Source: Anaeramoeba ignava (lineage: Eukaryota; Metamonada; Anaeramoebidae). From it: a DNA stretch of 64,000 nt. The notes under the pieces were generated by a model. It was given only the letters and a program-made list of their open reading frames with translations. It made no database searches and was not told the origin of the DNA. Both the position numbers and the translations under genes were made by a program. Position 1 is the first letter of the stretch; every line of letters begins with the position of its first letter. The DNA is taken from the NCBI GenBank assembly GCA_028826165.1, contig JAPDFW010000104.1:124001-188000 (forward strand), given 5' to 3'. Shown in pieces: positions 49,790 through 62,300 of this stretch.

Positions 49790-51330
49790 TTAAAAATTTA
49801 ATAATTAAATCAATTTAAATTATTCAATTTAAAAATTTATTTTAAATTATAAAAATAAACAATTATTTTTATTCAAAAATATTTAATTTCCAATTTATTT
49901 TTCAATTTCTCTAAATAATTTATTTTTAAAAATTTTTATATTAAATTTAATTATATATTTATTAATTTTTATTTCCAATTTTTTATTTAATTTAATTAAA
50001 ATATTTTTATTTTTATTTATTAAAAATATTTAATTTCCAATTTATTTTTCAATTTATCTTAAATAATTTATTTATAAAAATGTTTATATTAAATTTAATT
50101 ATATATTTATTAATAATTTTATTTTCAAATTTTTATTTAATTTAATTAAAATATTTTTTATTCCACTTTTTATTTAAAAATATTTAATTTTTAATTTATT
50201 TTTCAATTCATCTTAAATAATTTATTTATAAAAATGTTTATATTAAATTTATTTATATATTTATTAATAATTTTATTTTCAATTTTTATTTAATTTAATT
50301 AAAAATATTTTTATTCCACTTTTTTATTTAAAAAATATTTAATTTCAAATTTATTTTTCATTTTTAAATAATTTATTTCTAAAAATGTTTATATTAAATT
50401 TAATTATATATTTATTAATAATTTTATTTCCAAATTTTTATTTAATTTAATTAAAATATTTTTATTCCACTTTTTATTTATTAAAAATATTTAATTTCAA
50501 TTTATTTTTTCATTTTATCTTAAATAATTTATTTATAAAAATATTTATATTAAATTTAATTTATATATTTATTAATAATTTTATTTTCAATTTTTATTTA
50601 ATTTAATTTAAAATATTTTTATTCCACTTTTTATTTATTTAAAAATATTTAATTTCCAATTTATTTTTCATTTTTAAATAATTTATTTATAAAAATGTTT
50701 ATATTAAATTTAATTATATATTTATTAATAATTTTATTTTCAATTTTTATTTAATTTAATTAAAATATTTTTATTCCACTTTTTATTTATTTAAAAATAT
50801 TTAATTTTTAATTTATTTTTTTCATTTTCTCTTAAATAATTTATTTTAAAAATGTTTATATTAAATTTAATTATATATTTATTAATAATTTTATTTTCCA
50901 ATTTTTATTAAATTTAATTAAAATATTTTTATTCCACTTTTTATTTATTTAAAAATATTTAATTTTTAATTTATTTTTCATTTTTCCTTATTTTTATTTA
51001 TAAAAATGTTTTATATTAAATTTAATTAAATATTTATTAATAATTTTATTTTCAATTTTTTATTTAATTTAATTTAAATATTTTTTATTCCACTTTTTAT
51101 TTATTTAAAAAATATTTAATTTTTAATTTATTTTTTTCAATTTATCTTAAATAATTTATTTCTAAAAAATATTTATATTAAATTTATTTATATATTTATT
51201 AATAATTTTATTTTCAATTTTTTATTTAATTTAATAAAAATATTTTTTATTCCACTTTTTATTTATTTAAAAAATATTTAATTTCCAATTTATTTTTTTC
51301 ATTTTTTTCCTTTTCATTTTTCCTTTTTCA
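49790..51330 (+). repeat. Approximately 155-bp satellite carrying a signal-peptide-like start
   Basis: The landmark ATTCCACTTTTTATTT recurs at about 50160, 50313, 50463, 50621, 50773, 50931, 51087 and 51249, a period of 150-162 bp. In each unit, about 80 bp after the landmark, there is AAAATGTTTATATTAAATTT or a variant with ATA for ATG. This reads MFILNLIIYLLIILFS then a stop. The same sequence is the start of the real gene at 52706. The 5'-most part (49684-49790) is plain A/T flank of FANCD2; 51331-51378 is T-rich leader of the next gene. Confidence 0.85.
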
Positions 51331-51378
51331 TTTCTTTTCCTTTATTTTTTCTTTTTCATTTTTATTTTCTTTTGATAA

Positions 51379-52211
51379 ATGGAAATTAAAATTTTAAATT
51401 TAATTTTTTTAATCTTAATAATATCAATAACAATATCAAAATCAATAACTTGTAAAGAATCAACACCATTTAATTCACCTTCTAATTCACCTACACCAAC
51501 ACCTACACCAACACCAACACCTAACACCAACACCTACACCTTCTAATTCACCATCTAATTCACCTACACCAACACCAACACCTACACCTTCTAATTCACC
51601 ATCTAATTCACCAACACCAACACCTTCATCAACACCTAAACCTTCATATACACCTTCACCTTCTAATTCACCTACACCCTCTAATTCACCAACACCAACA
51701 CCAACACCTTCACACCACATCAACACCTTCATCTACACCAACACCTAAACCTTCATATACACCTTCACCTTCTAATTCACCTTCTAATTCACCAACACCT
51801 TCACCAACACCTAAACCTTCTAATTCACCTACACCTACACCTAAACCTTCATATACACCAACACCTACACCAACACCAACACCTACACCTTCATATACAC
51901 CTTCACCTTCTTCATCTACATCCAAAACAGCAGCATTAAGTGGAAAAGTAATTGTTGGGACAATAGTTGTTGTTGTAATTTTATTAATTTTATTTTGGAT
52001 TTTTATTTTGATTAAAAGAAAAAAAGCAAGATATTTTGTTCCTATTGGAACTATTAATGAAACACTTTTTGAAAGTTTTTCTGATGATGGTTTTGAACAA
52101 GATAGTGATTCTAAAAAAAAATATGATGATATTAATAATGATAATGAAAATGAAAGAAATTATAGTGGATCTGAATCAAGTGAATTTAAAAATCGATTTT
52201 CAAATTTTTAA
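51379..52211 (+). CDS. Type I membrane protein with Pro/Thr/Ser-rich stalk, copy 1
   Basis: N-terminal signal peptide ([20 protein letters not shown]). Then a mucin-like stalk of about 150 residues built of [14 protein letters not shown] and KPSYTPSP units. Then a transmembrane helix preceded by [16 protein letters not shown] and a cytoplasmic tail ([36 protein letters not shown]). The same order and sequence are found in the gene at 53102. The stalk would be heavily O-glycosylated at the cell surface; function is unknown. The stalk frame breaks near 51523 (an extra A in CCTAACACC) and near 51711, within CCAACA repeats; tail and signal peptide are intact. It sits between two blocks of the 155-bp satellite. 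Confidence 0.75.
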
Positions 52212-52261
52212 ATTTTTTCAAAAAAAGAAGCATAATTTGTTATTTTTTGTTCTTTATTTCT

Positions 52262-52345
52262 TTAAAAGAATTTAATTAAATTTAAAATAAAATCATTAAT
52301 TATTATTATTATAAATGAAATCAATCCAATTATAATATAAAATTT
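52262..52345 (-). pseudogene. Remnant of the 53587-55011 gene's C-terminus
   Basis: On the minus strand this reads YIIIGLISFIIIII then NDFILNLIKF. It is nearly identical to the transmembrane end of the gene at 53587-55011 (positions 53600-53685). No upstream part of that gene is present here. It lies just 3' of copy 1, as the full gene lies just 3' of copy 3, so the pair was probably duplicated as a block. Confidence 0.65.
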
Positions 52346-52700
52346 TTTTCAATTTCTCTTAAATAATTTATTTCTAAAAAATATTTATATTAAATTTAAT
52401 TATATATTTATTAATAATTTTATTTTCAAATTTTTTATTTAATTTAATTAAAATATTTTTTATTCCACTTTTTATTTATTCTAAAAAATATTTAATTTTT
52501 AATTTATTTTTTTCATTTTTTTCTTAAATAATTTATTTTTAAAAATATTTATATTAAATTTATTTAAATATTTATTAATAATTCTATTTTCAATTTTTTA
52601 TTTAATTTAATTAAAATATTTTTTATTCCACTTTTTATTTATTTAAAAAATATTTAATTTTTAATTTATTTTTTTCATTTTTTTCCTTATTTTTATTTAT
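52346..52700 (+). repeat. 155-bp satellite, right block
   Basis: Two further satellite units (ATTCCACTTTTTATT at about 52462 and 52625) with ATATTTATATTAAATTT in place of the ATG-bearing segment. They run without a break into the 5' leader and start codon of the gene at 52706. Confidence 0.8.
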
Positions 52701-52705
52701 AAAAA

Positions 52706-52990
52706 ATGTTTATATTAAATTTAATTTTATATTTATTAATAATTTTATTTTCCACTTGTAATGAATTTGAAAGTAAAATTAAAAAAAAATATCCAACAAT
52801 TACACCAACAATTTCACCATCAATTCTTCCATCAATTTCTCCAACAAATTCTTCAAAAGAACTTATAAGTGAAAAAACTATTATTGGAACAGTAATAGGA
52901 ACAATATCTTTAATAATTTTATGTTTTATTGGATATATAATTATTAAAAGAAAAAAAGAAAAAGAAGAAGAAAATGAAAATTTGAAATGA
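52706..52990 (+). CDS. Small type I membrane protein with short Pro/Ser/Thr stalk, copy 2
   Basis: 94 residues. Signal peptide (MFILNLILYLLIILFSTC) with the satellite-derived sequence, a short stalk (TITPTISPSILPSISPTNSS), a transmembrane helix (IIGTVIGTISLIILCFIGYI) and a Lys-rich tail. The layout is that of its neighbours but with a much reduced stalk and tail. The frame is intact. Function unknown. Its leader and signal sequence are the last, functional copy of the 155-bp array. Confidence 0.7.
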   Translation: MFILNLILYLLIILFSTCNEFESKIKKKYPTITPTISPSILPSISPTNSSKELISEKTIIGTVIGTISLIILCFIGYIIIKRKKEKEEENENLK

Positions 52991-53101
52991 AAAAAAAAAG
53001 TAGAATTAGGGAAAATAATATTTTGGATTGAATTAAGAAAATTATAATTTAATTTTTCATTTTTCATTTTTCATTTTTTTCATTTTTTTATTTTTTATTA
53101 A

Positions 53102-53512
53102 ATGAAAATTAAAATTTTAAATTTAATTTTTTTAATCTTAATAATAATAACAATAAATTGTAAAGAAATAAAAGAAACACCAACACCAACACCTTCAATA
53201 TCACCTTCACCTTCAATATCACCATCACCTTCTTCATCTACATCTAAAACAACAGCTCTAAGTGGAAAAGCACTTCTTGGAACAATACTTGGTGTTGTAA
53301 TTTTATTAATTTTATTTTGGATTGCTTATGTTGTTGTTAAAAAAAAGAAAGAAAAATATTTTGTTCCTGTTGGATCTATTAATGAACCTATTTTTGAAAG
53401 TTTTTCTGATGATGGTTTTGAACAAGATGGTGATTCTAAAAAAAAATCTCAAGGTTCTGATGATGATGAAAAAACTTATAGTGAATCTGAATCAAATGAA
53501 TTTAAAAATTAA
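53102..53512 (+). CDS. Type I membrane protein with Pro/Thr/Ser-rich stalk, copy 3
   Basis: 136 residues with intact frame. Signal peptide ([20 protein letters not shown]), stalk (TPTPTPSISPSPSISPSPSS), transmembrane helix preceded by TALSGKALLGTILGVVIL, and a tail with [20 protein letters not shown] and acidic/serine-rich end. Very close to copy 1 outside the stalk, with the conserved [11 protein letters not shown] motif probably cytoplasmic. The motif could be a sorting or kinase site, but this is a guess. Confidence 0.75.
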   Translation: MKIKILNLIFLILIIITINCKEIKETPTPTPSISPSPSISPSPSSSTSKTTALSGKALLGTILGVVILLILFWIAYVVVKKKKEKYFVPVGSINEPIFESFSDDGFEQDGDSKKKSQGSDDDEKTYSESESNEFKN

Positions 53513-53586
53513 TTTTAAAATTTTTTTTGATTTAATTTTGATTTTTTAAAAAAAGAAAATAGTTTGTTATTTTTGTTCTTATTTCT

Positions 53587-55011
53587 TTATTTCTTTATTT
53601 CTTTAAGGAATTTAATTAAATTTAAAATAAAACCATTAATTATTATTAGTATAAATGAAATCAATCCAATTATAATATAAAATTTTTTCATTTTTTCTTT
53701 TCCATTTTTTTCATTTAAATTTTCAATTTTCGGAATAGAATCAATTTGGAAAGAATATTGGTAAATATTTGTAGTAAAATAACCAGTTTTTTCTGCATAA
53801 AAAAAAATAGAAATTTGAATTGAATTTAATTGATTATTTTCAATTTTAATTGATTTTTGATATTTTTCAAAACTTGAATTATCCAATGAATAAAAAATAT
53901 TAGAATTATCAACTGCAGAATAAAGCGATATAACAGCAATTCCTGAATATTTTTTTTGATCAGGAATTGTAAAAAGTGGTGAAAGAGTTGGTAAAATAAC
54001 ATAAAAAAATTCAACAACTTCACTTGAATTACAACAAATTTGTTCACTTTCTGGATTTGGATCACCTTTAAAACCTTGAACAAAGACTGAATAATTTGTC
54101 ATAACACCATTTACACATTCAATTAAAGGAGGGTTATCTGGATCAAAAGGGATTGATTGATTCATTTCTTTGTTAAAAGAATAACGAATCAAAGAATTTT
54201 CAATTTCTGTTGAAAAATTCAATAACAATTTTTCTTGATAGAAACCACTTGGATTAGAAGATGTTGGTGTATCCACTTTTATTCTAACTTTTACTTGCAA
54301 TTCTACAATATCAGAATCAATCATATCAATATGTGAACCATAAAAAGTTAAATTTGCTTTGATTGATCCAAAAATATATCATTTTCAAATAATTTAAAAT
54401 TTAAATCAGTTGAATTATTATAATTCAATAGAAACATAATATTTGTATTCAATGTTTTGCAGTCCAAAATTACTTTAAGTCCATTAGATAATTGAGTAAA
54501 ATTATAAGTTATTTGATCCACTTTTTTTTTGATAATAAAATTTTTTGATATAAAATCACTTGGAATAAAATTTGAATCATTTGAAAAAGTTCTAAATGAA
54601 AAATAAATTTGAGTATTTATTGGATTTGATATGTTTAAAATTGAATTATTTTCAATTTCTTGATTATAAAATGAAGGAATTTTATTGTGAATTGAAGAAT
54701 TTGTAAAATGAATTGAACTTGAATTTAAATTTAAATTTGAATAATTATTTTCAATTTGAATTTGAATTAAAACATAATCAATATAAATATTTGATTGATA
54801 ATGAGTTGATGAATCAATTATAATATTTGGTTTTGGAAGAATTTGTAAACAATCTAATAAAAAATTTAAATTTAAAAAGAAAATTAATTTTTGATCAATT
54901 TGATCAGAAAAAAATTTAATTTTAATTTTAATTTTTACTTGATTTTAAAAAGAAAAAATTAATTAATAAAATTAAATTAAAAAAAATAATTAATAAGTTT
55001 TCTTTTATCAT
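53587..55011 (-). CDS. Secreted-type single-pass membrane glycoprotein, unassigned
   Basis: Exon 55011-54939 encodes the signal peptide (MIKENLLIIFFNLILLINFF). A phase-1 intron (54854-54938) leads to exon 54853-53587. The ectodomain of about 370 residues has many N-x-S/T sites (NSSSIHF, NNST, NCSS-type) and a few cysteines. A C-terminal transmembrane helix (FYIIIGLISFILIIINGFIL) ends in a short basic tail. One frame change near 54365 (GATATATTTTTGGATC) divides NDIF from GSIKANLTFYGSHIDMID. No known domain was recognised. It is convergent with copy 3 of the stalked proteins, 74 bp apart. Confidence 0.7.
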
Positions 55012-55109
55012 TTTAAATTTGTAATTAAAAAAAAAAGAAAGAAAAAAATGAAGAAAGAAAAAACAAAATTCCAAAAAAAAAAAATTTTTTTCTTCTTTTC
55101 TTTTTTTTT

Positions 55110-56271
55110 TTAATCTTGTTTAAAATTATTATATAAATCTAAAATTAAATTTGTCATAATTTGTTGAGTTGATTCAGGAAGATCTTCATCAATACTTTTT
55201 CCAGGAATACCTGAATATATTTCAAATGGAGATATAACTGTATTTGGAGGAATAATAGTATTATCTAATATTTGACAACAATCACTTAAAATAGCTCCTC
55301 TTCCCTTTTTAATTTTAATTTTAATTTTATAAATGAATTTTAATTTTAATTTTAATTTTAATTTTAATTTTAATTTTAATTTTAATTTTAATTTTAATTT
55401 TAATTTTAATTTTAATTTTATTAATGAATTTTAATTTTAATTTTAATTTTAATTTTAATTTTAATTTTAATTTTAATTTTAATTTTAATTTTAATTTAAA
55501 TTTTAATTTTAATTTTAATTTTAATTTAAATTTTAATTTTAAATTTAATTTTAATTTTTTAATTTTAATAAATTTTAATTTTAATTTAATTTAATTTTAA
55601 TTTTAATTTTAATTTTAATTTTAATTTTAATTTTAATTTTAATTTTAATTTTAATTTTAATTTTAATTTTAATTTTAATTTTATAAATGAATTTTAATTT
55701 TAATTTTAATTTTAATTTTAATTTTAATTTTAATTTTAATTTTAATTTTAATTTTAATTTTAATTTTAATTTTAATTTTAATTTTAATTTTAATTTTAAT
55801 TTTAATTTTAATTTTAATTTTAATTTTAATTTTAAATTTTAATTTTAATTTTAATTTTATAAATGAATTTTAATATAAATTGTAAATTAAATTGTAAATG
55901 AATTTGTAAAATGAATAAGCTACAATAACACAATTTTTTCCAATAGAAACAAAAGAACCAATTTGAGCAGCAGAAATAACAGAATTTTCTTGAATCCAAA
56001 CAAAATTACCAAAAGAAACAGAATAATAAGTAAGACCTGATTTAGATTTTGCAAAAGGAGGATGAATAACAACATTTTCATCAATAATACAAAAATTTCC
56101 CAATTTAATTTGTGCTAAATCTCCTCTTAAAATTGCTCCTTTTTTTACTATACAACTTCCTGCTGCATTAATAAATTGTGCTCCATATAATTTTGATTCT
56201 TTTGATAATATTGTTCCTGTTGATGTTTTAAATAATACTTCTTTTGGATAAAATACTTCTTCAACTTCCAT
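55110..56271 (-). CDS. DCTN5: Dynactin subunit 5 (p25)
   Basis: Two exons, 56271-55924 and 55304-55110, give about 180 residues, the normal size for p25. Left-handed beta-helix sequence: YGAQFINAAGSCIVKKGAIL, RGDLAQIKLGNFCIIDENVV, IHPPFAK, ISAAQIGSFVSIGKNCVI, then across the intron GRGAILSDCCQILDNTIIPP and GIPGKSIDEDLPESTQQ. This matches the family blocks RGDLAxxxxGxxCxxxxxxVIxPPF, AAQIGSxVxxGKNCVIG and LSDCCxILDxTxxPPxTVxxPF. p25 sits at the dynactin pointed end and helps link dynein to endosomal cargo. The intron (55305-55923) is phase 0. The frame is intact. Confidence 0.96.
55312..55870 (-). repeat. (TTTTAA)n hexamer array filling the DCTN5 intron
   Basis: About 560 bp of nearly perfect AATTTT hexamers on the plus strand, broken every 60-130 bp by TTTATAAATGAATTT. 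The latter also occurs at the array's edges. It makes up almost the entire intron. Confidence 0.9.
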
Positions 56272-56383
56272 TTTAAAAAAATGAAAAAAATGAAAAAAAA
56301 TTTAAACACTTTTTTTATTAAAAAATTCAATAATAATAAAAAATATTTTTAATTTAATTTTATAAATGAATTTTGAATCGAAA

Positions 56384-59300
56384 TTAAAAATATAATATGA
56401 TTGGTATCTTTAAATTCTTCTTTAAATCAATTATTATAGAAATTAAAATATCTTCTAATTCAATCCTTTTCTTTTTACTAGAAATTAATTTTAATATTGA
56501 AACTTGCTTTTTACTTATATATTTCAAAACTTGAATATTAGAATTACTTGGGATAACTATCATTTTAAATTCCATTTCACATAATATTATCAAATATAAA
56601 ATTTCTGTTATTGATAAAAGTTCAGAAAATGGAACAACAATAACTGCAAATTCTTCTTCTTCTTTAATTTGTTTTTTAATTAAATCTTTAAATTCTTTTT
56701 TATCAACTTTAAATTCTTTTGCATCAATTGATACCATAAATTTCATCTTTTTAAATGTTGGAAAAAAGAAAATCCCATTTTTTTTCATAATTTCTTTTGT
56801 TGTTTCTTCTTTACTTCCAAATTCATTGATATGATATAAAAATTCTTGAAAACATCCAATTTGAATTTCTTTGTTTTTTGTTTTTTCTTTTGATTTCTTA
56901 ACTGAATGAACAACAAAATATTTGGGTTGTTTTAATTTTATGTTTTTCTTTAAAATAGCTTCATAAACATCAGAATTTTGATCAATTGATTTTTGAATTC
57001 TTCGATTTCTGTAAATTTCTTGAATTTGTTCATTTGTAAAATTCCATATTGAAAATACTCTTGTTATAAAAAATTCGTAAATAGTTTCCCACGGTATAAC
57101 TTGAATCCATTTACTGCAAACAAGAATATTGATATCTTCTTCTTTTTCCATTTGATTTCTTCTTAAAACTTCCTCCATAAGTTTGCTTATTGATGAAAAT
57201 TGTTCTTTAAAATTTATTAAATCTTCATATTTATTTTCTAAATTAGATTCTCCAATTCCTGTTATAATTGATTCAAGTAATTTGATTTGTTCTTCTTTTA
57301 AAATTTCAATTTTTCCTTGATTTTTTATAATCTTGTTTTCTTTCTCTTCGTTAATTTTTGCTGATATTTCATTATCATCATCAATTAGAAAATCGTTTAA
57401 ATCATCATCATCATCACTATCAGAAAGTGTAATTTTCCCATTAAAACTTTGATCAAAATCAAAATCATCTTCAGATTTGTGTTTTTTCATTTCTTCAACT
57501 TCTTTTTGTATTAATTTGCTTCCAAATCTTGTTATACTTTTAATTCCAAGAACTGGAACATATCCAATCAATAAATCATCAACTAACAATAAAAACACAA
57601 TTTGTTTCAATTTTGGTTGAATTTGGGTTAAAATGGAATAGGAAAATAATGGTGATATTTTTTCATATTCTTGATCATCTTTTGCTTTTTCAATATCTTC
57701 ATGTTCATTCAAAAATTTATTCAAATAAAAATTTGGTGTTCTTAATAATTCTGTTATTTTAACAAGTTGATTCAACAATAATTTGTTGCTTTCAATAATT
57801 TCTTCATTGCTTTGATTCCCAAGTAATTGATTTGCTTTGTTTACTTTGATTCCATATAATAATCTCCATATTGTTTCAGAAACATTTGTGGAAACATTTC
57901 CAAATTCATTTGTTTTTCACTTGAGAAATCTGATGAAATATTTGTTTCATCATCTTGAAGCATCATAGAATCATATGATAATTTTCTTGGACTTTGGAAT
58001 GAAAATCTACTTTTCATTTTCTCAAGTTTTTCTTTTGAAATTTTTTTGTTTTTCTTGGTGTTTTTTTGTTCTTTAATATTGAAATCAATATCAAAAATTT
58101 CTGAAGTAAGTTCTTTGCGATATTCATGAATACTTCTTTCTTTGGCAATATAAACTTCTAATTGAAATGATATATATGAATCAATAACGAGAATATTATT
58201 TGATATCATTTCTGCTTCCATACAGAATAAAAATCGAATCATTCTTTTGATTATTCTGTATAATTTGCCAAGAACACAAAATGGAACATTTGTTGTTAGA
58301 AAATTATCATTTCCATTCATAAAAAGATTGAAAAATAAATTTCTGCATTCAATCCAAAACTCTTTTGCTAATTTGGTGTTTTTTTGTAAATATTTCAATT
58401 CTGCTAAACTTAAATATGATCTTAAAACTAAAAATGGAAGGAAAAATTTGGTGGAAATTTCAATACTTTGAACTGCATAACCTTCTATTAATCCAAGTGT
58501 TATTTTATTTTTTTTGGGAATTCCTTCAGTTGGAATAGTTTTTTTTTGTTTGAGATTTGCATCATTATCATCATCATCACCAATAATTAATTCTTCAGAT
58601 AAATTACTTTTTTGTGTTCTTTCTTTTTCTTCATATTTACTTTTAATATCCAAATTTAATACATAATTTAAATCTTCTCCAAAAATTGCTACATTTGGGA
58701 AAATATATTCCAATAATATTTCTGAAATTTTATTGCATGATTTCCCAATTAAAAATTGATTTCCGGTTTTTTTGTTATAGAAATTAGATTTTTGGAATGA
58801 ATTAAATGCTTTGCAAACAATTTCTTTGCGATTATTAAATAATGTTTTTTCTTTTGCAGTTTTTGGTATAAATTCATCAAATTTGGTTAATTTTTCTCTT
58901 GGGAAACTAATTTCCACTTTCAATGGGAATTGTTGATGATATGAATTTGTAAATAATTTTTCATATATTTTGCCTTTAATAAGATGATATTTGCCAAGTG
59001 TTGCAATATTATCTTTTGAAAGAAGTTTAATTCCTGAATCAATCCAAAACAATGCATCTCCAAAATTTCTGTTTTTGTAATTCATTCTTGCAGATAATTC
59101 AATATATTTTTGTCGATTTCTCATTTGATTATATTTAAATGAATTTGTTCTAACTCTTTATAAATGGTCTGAAAACTGGTTCATTTTCTGTAAATTCATC
59201 TGAATTAAATTCAAATGGATTTGGGTTTTTATTTTCATTTTTCATTTCATAATATTTGCTAATTTCTTGTTGAACAGTAACTAATTTTGGATTTCTAACA

Positions 59301-62300
59301 TGACCTGTTGAATAAGTTCTACTCATTCTTCTTTCTTTTTTTAATTTGTTATAATTTTCATCAAAAACATTATTAATAGAACTTTTATTTCGATAACTTT
59401 CAAAATTATTTGGATTTTCAATTTTGGAAATTTCTTCATTTTCATATTCTTTTAAACATTCAATTCCTTCATTAAACCATCCTTTTTTCATATAAACTTT
59501 GGCAAGAAGAATAAATGTATCTGATTTAAGTGCAATAGGTAAAGAAATGCTTGTTAAAAATCTCAGCAATGTAATCGCTTTTTCAATTTCAAGTCCTTTC
59601 AAAAGAATTTCTGAAAGAGTAAGTTGTAAACTAACATATTGTGAATTTAATTGTTTGAAACTGTTTGATTTTGATACTTCAAAATTAAGAAATGTTGATA
59701 CTTCTTGAACAAGTTGTTTGGCTTGTTGGAATTCTCCAAGTAAAACAAGAATTTTAGTCATAACTTCACATACAAAAACAACTTCATTAACTTTCTTTTC
59801 TTTTCTCATTCCTCTTAATATTTGATAATAATATTTCAATGAGTTTTTCAAATCGTTATTTTCATAACAAATTACTGCCATTTTATTAAGTAATCGTGAA
59901 TATTTTGTTTTATCAATAACTTTGAGTATTTCTAATGCATTTTCAAGTGCTAATAATGCATATTTATATTTTGAATTCACAAGTAATGAATCTGCAAATA
60001 CCATAAGTGAATTAGCTCCAAATTCTGAAATTATTGGATTTAAAATCATTGATCTGTAAAAATTTTGTTGTTGATTTTCATTGTTACTTTTCTTTATACT
60101 TCTTTTTGAAGCAAATCTTTTTCTTGTTGATTCTGTTGATTTATAATTTTCTGTAATTTTATTCCCAATTTTCTCAAATATCATAATAACTTCCATAAGT
60201 ATTTGATCTGCTTTATGGAAATGTTCTGAATTTAAATAATAAATTCCTATTGTGTATCCTAATTTAATTCTCATAATTGCTTCTTTATAATCATATAATG
60301 ATAATTTCATGCAAATTCCAAGTAATTTTTGCATTCTATATTCTTCATTTATTGCAATTTTTTTATTGATCGATTTCATAATTTGAATCCAATTTACATC
60401 TGCACTAATTAAATTCATATCAGCATTAAAAATTTTCAAATGTAATTGGTGAAATGAAGTTAATTGTTAATTGTAAATCAGCTAAAAGCATTTCCTTTTA
60501 ACCAAATAACTTTTTATTTTTAAAATTAATATAAAATTTATTTCTTAAATTTTTAAAATTAATTACTTTCTTTTTCATTTTTCTTTTTCAGGATTTTCAT
60601 TTAATATAATTTTTGATTCTTTATAAATTGAACATATTCTTCAATTATTGATTGATATCCAATATCTTGAATTTCATCAAAATTATGTGAATTATATTCA
60701 TTAAGAATAAGATCAAAAACTAATAAATTTGAATTTGGATGAATATTTTGAACTTTTTGAAGTAAATCTAGAAATGAAGAAGCTGAATCTGTAGTTGTTG
60801 CATATTTTCTTAATAAATTAATAGATATATCAAATAAATTAATAGATTCAAATTCTGTTAAATCTTTTGTTAATTCATAATATTCAAAAAATTTCTTAAT
60901 AACTTCATTTGCTTCATTTATTTTCTTTTCATAAACAAGCATTTCTACAATTTCAACATATAAAAATCCTGATTCTTGATTAATCTAAATTTTTTGAAAA
61001 ATAAATTTAAATTATTATTTATTAAAAAACACAAATAATAAATAACTAACTTCTTTTATATTTTTAATAAAATCTTGAGTATTAATTTTTTGAATTTCAT
61101 TGTAATTTTCATTCCATTTTGTTAAAAAATCTTTAACTAAATTTTTCATCCAAATATTAAATGTTTCATTTGTAAACATTTTTCTAATTTTGCCCATAAA
61201 GACATTATAATAGGTGGTCTTTGATATTTAACAACATAAATAAATGATTTAATTTGATTTATAATTTTCCATTTATCTGGAAATTTTTGATTATTTTCAT
61301 CATCTTCAAGCTTATTTTTAAAAATTTAAATTATTAATAAATTTTTAATAAATTATTTAAATTATTTTTACAATTTTTAATAAATTTCCTAATTTCATTG
61401 AATGATTATCATTTATATTTTCATTATTTTCAGCTTTAGATATTTCTTCATCCCAATCACTTTCATTCATTCACTTTCACTTTTACTTTCTATTATAATT
61501 TCTGTAGTTTTTCTTTTCAACTAAAATTTAAATTCAAATTTTTAATTTCATTTTCTTTTAATTTTTGATTTTTGATTTTTTATTTAATACTTCATTTTGT
61601 TCTTCTTCAATTTTTCAAGTAATTTTTCTGATCTTTGAGTATAAGAAATTTTATTACAAAATTTAGAATATCTAATTGATAATTCAAGGAAATTTTTGAT
61701 AATAATTGATGAGAAGGATTTTTGAAATTGAAGAAAAGAATTAGCAATATAATAACAATTTTTGGAATAAAATAAATAATCTTTCTTTTCAAATAATGAA
61801 GAGAATTCTCTTGTATTTAATTTGACTGTATATTTTCTAAAATCGAATTTTTGTTTTATTTTGTTTTGATTGTTTAAGATTTCCTAATAAACTTCTTTTG
61901 AGTTTTTCCTTTTAAATATTTTTGATTTTGAATGAGTTTTTATGCTTTTTCAAAATTATTCAAAGCTTCATTATATTTTCTTTGATTTTGTTGAATAATT
62001 CCATTTCTAATTCAATATAACCTTTTAATTTCAATTTATCATGTAAAATTTGCTGATTCAATTGCAATTTGAAGTAATTCAAATGATTCATCAAATAATT
62101 TTTCCTTAATAATTGTGAATATTTGATTCTATTTTTAATTTCCAAATTAATACAAAGTTCTTTCATTCTGTTTAAATGTATTTTATTTTTAGGATTATTA
62201 TTTAAATTTTTCTCTATAATTTGTTGAATATTTGCCAATAATTCAATTGATTTTTTAAATAATTCTTCTGCTTTTTGATAATCTTTATTTTTTTTAGATA

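Noticed and set aside
51342-51925. Val/Gly-rich minus-strand ORFs (GVGVGV)
   Set aside because: Antisense of the CCAACA/CCTACA repeats encoding the Pro/Thr stalk on the plus strand.
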